Source: SCGC-AG-212-J23 sp036406675
GTDB taxonomy: Bacteria; Pseudomonadota; Gammaproteobacteria; Burkholderiales; SG8-39
Direction: 5' to 3'
DNA: 64,000 nucleotides
Assembly: GCA_036406675.1 (NCBI GenBank)
Contig: DASXAO010000076.1
Location: 51,124 to 115,123 of the forward strand
In this document: piece by piece, positions 61,836-64,000 of the stretch
Numbering within the stretch: position 1 is the first letter of the stretch
Layout: each line of letters starts with the position of its first letter
The notes under the pieces: generated by a model
Databases searched by the model: none
Told to the model about the DNA's origin: nothing
What the model saw: only the letters and a program-made list of their open reading frames with translations
Made by a program: the position numbers and the translations under genes

Positions 61836-62864
61836 CTACCGCACCGCGCGCGCCTCGATCAGCTCCCGCAAGGCGACCGGAACGAGGCCGCGCAGGCTCG
61901 CCGCCCAGCGCGCCTCGTTGCGCTGCCACAGCACGCCGAGCCAGACGATGGCGAGCCCGATCGCCGAGAGCGCGAACGGGAATACGAGGCTGTCCTTGAA
62001 CAGGGTCCAGGAGAGGTGCCCGAGGTAGCCGGCGATGCCCAGCCCGCCGCAGACCGCGAACACGCGCCGGCCGAGGATCGCGCCGATCAGCACCATCGCG
62101 ACGTTGATGCCGCAGTACGCGGCTTTGCCGAGCTCGCTGCCCGAGTTCATGAGCGAGAGCCCGCCCCAAAAGGCGAGCACGCCGAAGATATAGAGCCAGA
62201 AGGCATAGTCGCGCGAGAACCGCGAGCGCAGGTCGACCCAGAACGCGAGCAGGATCACCGCCAGCCCGAACCAGGCGGAAACGGCCTTGCGAACCTCCCA
62301 GTCCCAGTAGTCGGCGCCGAAGAGGAACGGCACGATATCCATGCTCATGTACCAGAGCGTCACCGCGATCGGCATCAGCATGAACGGGAAGCGATAGCGC
62401 CAGAGGAGCACGGCGCCGAAGGCGAACGTGCCGAGCTCCATCATGATCCAGCGCCCGTCGACGTACTTGTGGTAGTCGCGGTACGGCGTGTCATCGCCCC
62501 AATAGCCGAGCGCCGTCTGCGCGGCGAAGACCGCGAGCGGCACCATCGCCACGGCCAGCGTCGCCATGATGCCGGCCGGGACCGGCAGGCGCTTCTCCTC
62601 CAGGAACCAGTGCGTGAGGAGCAGCGCCAGCACCCCGTAGAGCAGCGCGGTCGCGAACCCGCCCCAGCCGCCGAGCGAATTCCAGCCGAGCGTCATGAAG
62701 AGCGTCATGGCGCCGATGGCGATCATCCCGCCGAGGTAGTACAGGACATGCACGAAGCTGAAGCGCGGCGCGGCAGCCGCGGCGAGAAAGGCGACCAGCA
62801 GGTCGGCCTGGTGGGCGGACAGGATCCCTTTTTCGACCGCGGGCTCGAGATCTTGGCGTCTCAT
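61836..62864 (-). CDS. DUF2157-family membrane protein
   Basis: 342 aa with about ten hydrophobic segments. The N-terminal cytoplasmic RRQDLEPAVEKGILSAHQAD precedes the first helix, as in DUF2157 proteins. GGGAGG ribosome site just before the ATG at 62864. It is convergent with the kinase gene (6 bp apart). Function unknown. Confidence 0.8.
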   Translation of the reverse strand: MRRQDLEPAVEKGILSAHQADLLVAFLAAAAAPRFSFVHVLYYLGGMIAIGAMTLFMTLGWNSLGGWGGFATALLYGVLALLLTHWFLEEKRLPVPAGIMATLAVAMVPLAVFAAQTALGYWGDDTPYRDYHKYVDGRWIMMELGTFAFGAVLLWRYRFPFMLMPIAVTLWYMSMDIVPFLFGADYWDWEVRKAVSAWFGLAVILLAFWVDLRSRFSRDYAFWLYIFGVLAFWGGLSLMNSGSELGKAAYCGINVAMVLIGAILGRRVFAVCGGLGIAGYLGHLSWTLFKDSLVFPFALSAIGLAIVWLGVLWQRNEARWAASLRGLVPVALRELIEARAVR

Positions 62865-62883
62865 TTCGCCTCCCGGAAAAGTG

Positions 62884-62948
62884 GGGTCAGAACCGCATTA
62901 TGGCCATCCGGACCGGCCCCAGGCGCGGAACTAATGTGGATCCGACCC
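62884..62948. repeat. Degenerate inverted repeat, related palindrome class
   Basis: GGGTCAGAACCGCATTA (62884-62900) and TAATGTGGATCCGACCC (62932-62948) pair at 14 of 17 positions around a 31 bp loop. It resembles the GGGTCAG-type intergenic palindromes seen beside REP transposases but differs from copies 1-3. The right arm touches the stop of the Bug gene. Confidence 0.5.
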
Positions 62949-63928
62949 TATTCGGGCTTGATCTTCGCCTCGCGGATGACCTTGCCCCACTTCTCGTTCT
63001 CGGCGCGGATGAACGCGGCGAACTCCTCCGGGGTGTCGGCGGCGACGTAGGACCCCGTGGCGAGGACCTGACTCTTCACGTCAGGCGCGTTGTAGGCGCG
63101 CACGATCTCGCGGTGCAGGACGTCGATGATCGGCCGCGGCGTGCCGGCGGGGACGAAGATGCCGTTCCAGGCGAGCGCCTCCATCCCCGGCAGGCCGGCC
63201 TCCTTCGCCGTCGGCACGTCCGGCAGGACGTTGATGCGGCTGGGCCCGAGCACCGCGAGCGCGCGGAGCTTTCCGGATTTCACCGCGCTCGCCACCACCT
63301 GCGGCACCGGGAACGCGGTCATGACTTGCCCCCCGACGAGGTCGGTGAGCTCGGCGTTCACCGCCTTGTACGGCACCTCGAGGATCTCGGTGCCGGTCTC
63401 GGTCTTGATCCACTCGCCGACGAGCTGCGAGATGCTGCCGGGACCATGCGAAGCATAGGTGAGCGCGCCGCGCTTCTGCTTCGCGAGCTGGATGTAGTCG
63501 ACCAGCGATTTCACCTTCAGCGACGGATTGACCACCACCAGGAGCGGCGTCATGGTGAAGCGCGATACCGGCAGGAGCTCCTGGTTGAGCCGGCAGCAGG
63601 GATCGGGCTTGAGCACGTCGCCGATCGCGTTGTTGATGAGCGCGAGCAGCAGCGTGTGCCCGTCGGGCGGCGACTTCGCCGCCTCGCGCGCCGCGATCAG
63701 CCCCGCGCCGCCGGGACGGTTCTCGACGATCACCGGCTGGCCGAACGCCTCGGAGAGCTTGGTGGAGATCTGCCGCGCGCGGATGTCGGGCGAGCTCCCC
63801 GCGGGGCTCGGCACGAGGATGCGCACGGGCTTGGAAGGAAACCCCTGCGCCTGCCCCTGCCCCTGCGCCAGGCCGGGCGCGGCCAGCGCCCACTGTAAAA
63901 TGATGAATACCGTCAATTTCTTGAGCAT
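62948..63928 (-). CDS. Bug-family periplasmic binding protein
   Basis: 326 aa. Signal peptide MLKKLTVFIILQWALAAPG, a short Gln/Gly repeat (QGQGQAQG), then FPSKPVRILVPSPAGSSPDI and INVLPDVPTAKEAGLPGMEA. Start is ATG 63928 overlapping the divergent glnS start (CATG). A longer frame is open to the window end but would cover the glnS promoter and coding region. Ligand unknown. Confidence 0.88.
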   Translation of the reverse strand: MLKKLTVFIILQWALAAPGLAQGQGQAQGFPSKPVRILVPSPAGSSPDIRARQISTKLSEAFGQPVIVENRPGGAGLIAAREAAKSPPDGHTLLLALINNAIGDVLKPDPCCRLNQELLPVSRFTMTPLLVVVNPSLKVKSLVDYIQLAKQKRGALTYASHGPGSISQLVGEWIKTETGTEILEVPYKAVNAELTDLVGGQVMTAFPVPQVVASAVKSGKLRALAVLGPSRINVLPDVPTAKEAGLPGMEALAWNGIFVPAGTPRPIIDVLHREIVRAYNAPDVKSQVLATGSYVAADTPEEFAAFIRAENEKWGKVIREAKIKPE

Positions 63929-64000
63929 GGAGCGCGCACCCTCCTCGTCGAATTTCATCCGCCAGGTGATCGAGGCCGACCTCGCCTCGGGCAAGCACAA
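63927..64000 (+). CDS. glnS: Glutaminyl-tRNA synthetase, N-terminal fragment
   Basis: Only the first ~24 codons are in the window: MERAPSSSNFIRQVIEADL, then Ala-Ser-Gly-Lys-His. The SNFIRQ-I--DLASGKH pattern is characteristic of bacterial GlnS N-termini just before the catalytic Rossmann domain. In-frame ATGs at 63900 and 63903 are alternatives. It charges tRNA-Gln. A TAAAAT at 63896-63901, inside the Bug signal-peptide codons, may be its -10. Confidence 0.8.
   Translation, partial: MERAPSSSNFIRQVIEADLASGKH

Overview
This 64 kb window is GC-rich chromosomal DNA, almost fully coding, with short intergenic gaps and many 1-8 bp overlaps between genes on the same strand. It looks like a betaproteobacterium of the Burkholderiales type. 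The evidence is the divergent sdhCDAB-sdhE-gltA-sucA-sucB-lpd / mdh-prpB-prpC-DUF3460-prpD-acnA block, several Bug-type (tripartite tricarboxylate transporter) periplasmic binding proteins, a zapE gene at the end of the TCA operon, and a betaproteobacterial-type glnS start at the right edge. I saw no tRNA, rRNA, CRISPR array, transposase, integrase or phage gene, and no gene-free stretch longer than about 300 bp.

Layout. (1) 1-5744, minus strand: a tight aromatic-acid operon with an FAD monooxygenase, UbiD-type decarboxylase, Bug protein, cupin, DoxX protein and gentisate dioxygenase, then the start of a CoxL-like molybdoenzyme cut by the window edge. (2) 5825-14551: a secreted beta-propeller protein, a hydroxyisobutyrate-dehydrogenase-like enzyme, a GlcG/HbpS-like protein, propionate-CoA ligase, a response regulator with a degenerate GGDEF domain, an AcuI-type acryloyl-CoA reductase, a second Bug protein and a class II aldolase. 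(3) 14539-34455: the TCA and methylcitrate hub, two divergent operons fired from a roughly 100 bp region at 26707-26803. PrpE and AcuI upstream supply propionyl-CoA to prpBCD. (4) 34462-39410: two divergent quinoprotein modules. Each is a PQQ-type dehydrogenase followed at once by a dihaem cytochrome c whose signal-peptide codons also form an intrinsic terminator. (5) 39386-47770: mixed housekeeping and accessory genes (phosphatase, HslR, MsrA, PanE-like reductase, GT41 glycosyltransferase, a lower-GC pair, an Hdr-like Fe-S pair, DusA). (6) 47754-53639: a Rieske oxygenase plus Bug operon divergent from a second class II aldolase, a hydrolase, a remnant of a Bug gene, and an EamA transporter. 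(7) 52650-62864: an ABC permease plus secreted lipocalin with no ATPase beside them, a thioredoxin-like protein, a ferritin-like protein, a D-aminoacylase-type amidohydrolase, a cytochrome c-BON fusion, a Ser/Thr kinase and a DUF2157 membrane protein. (8) 62948-64000: a fourth Bug gene whose start codon overlaps the start of glnS.

Points most worth following: the terminator-in-signal-peptide arrangement seen twice in region 4; several short divergent gaps where a TAnnnT hexamer sits 5-7 nt from the start codon, suggesting leaderless mRNAs; and a family of paired REP-like inverted repeats, two of which lie inside the TCA and propionate operons.
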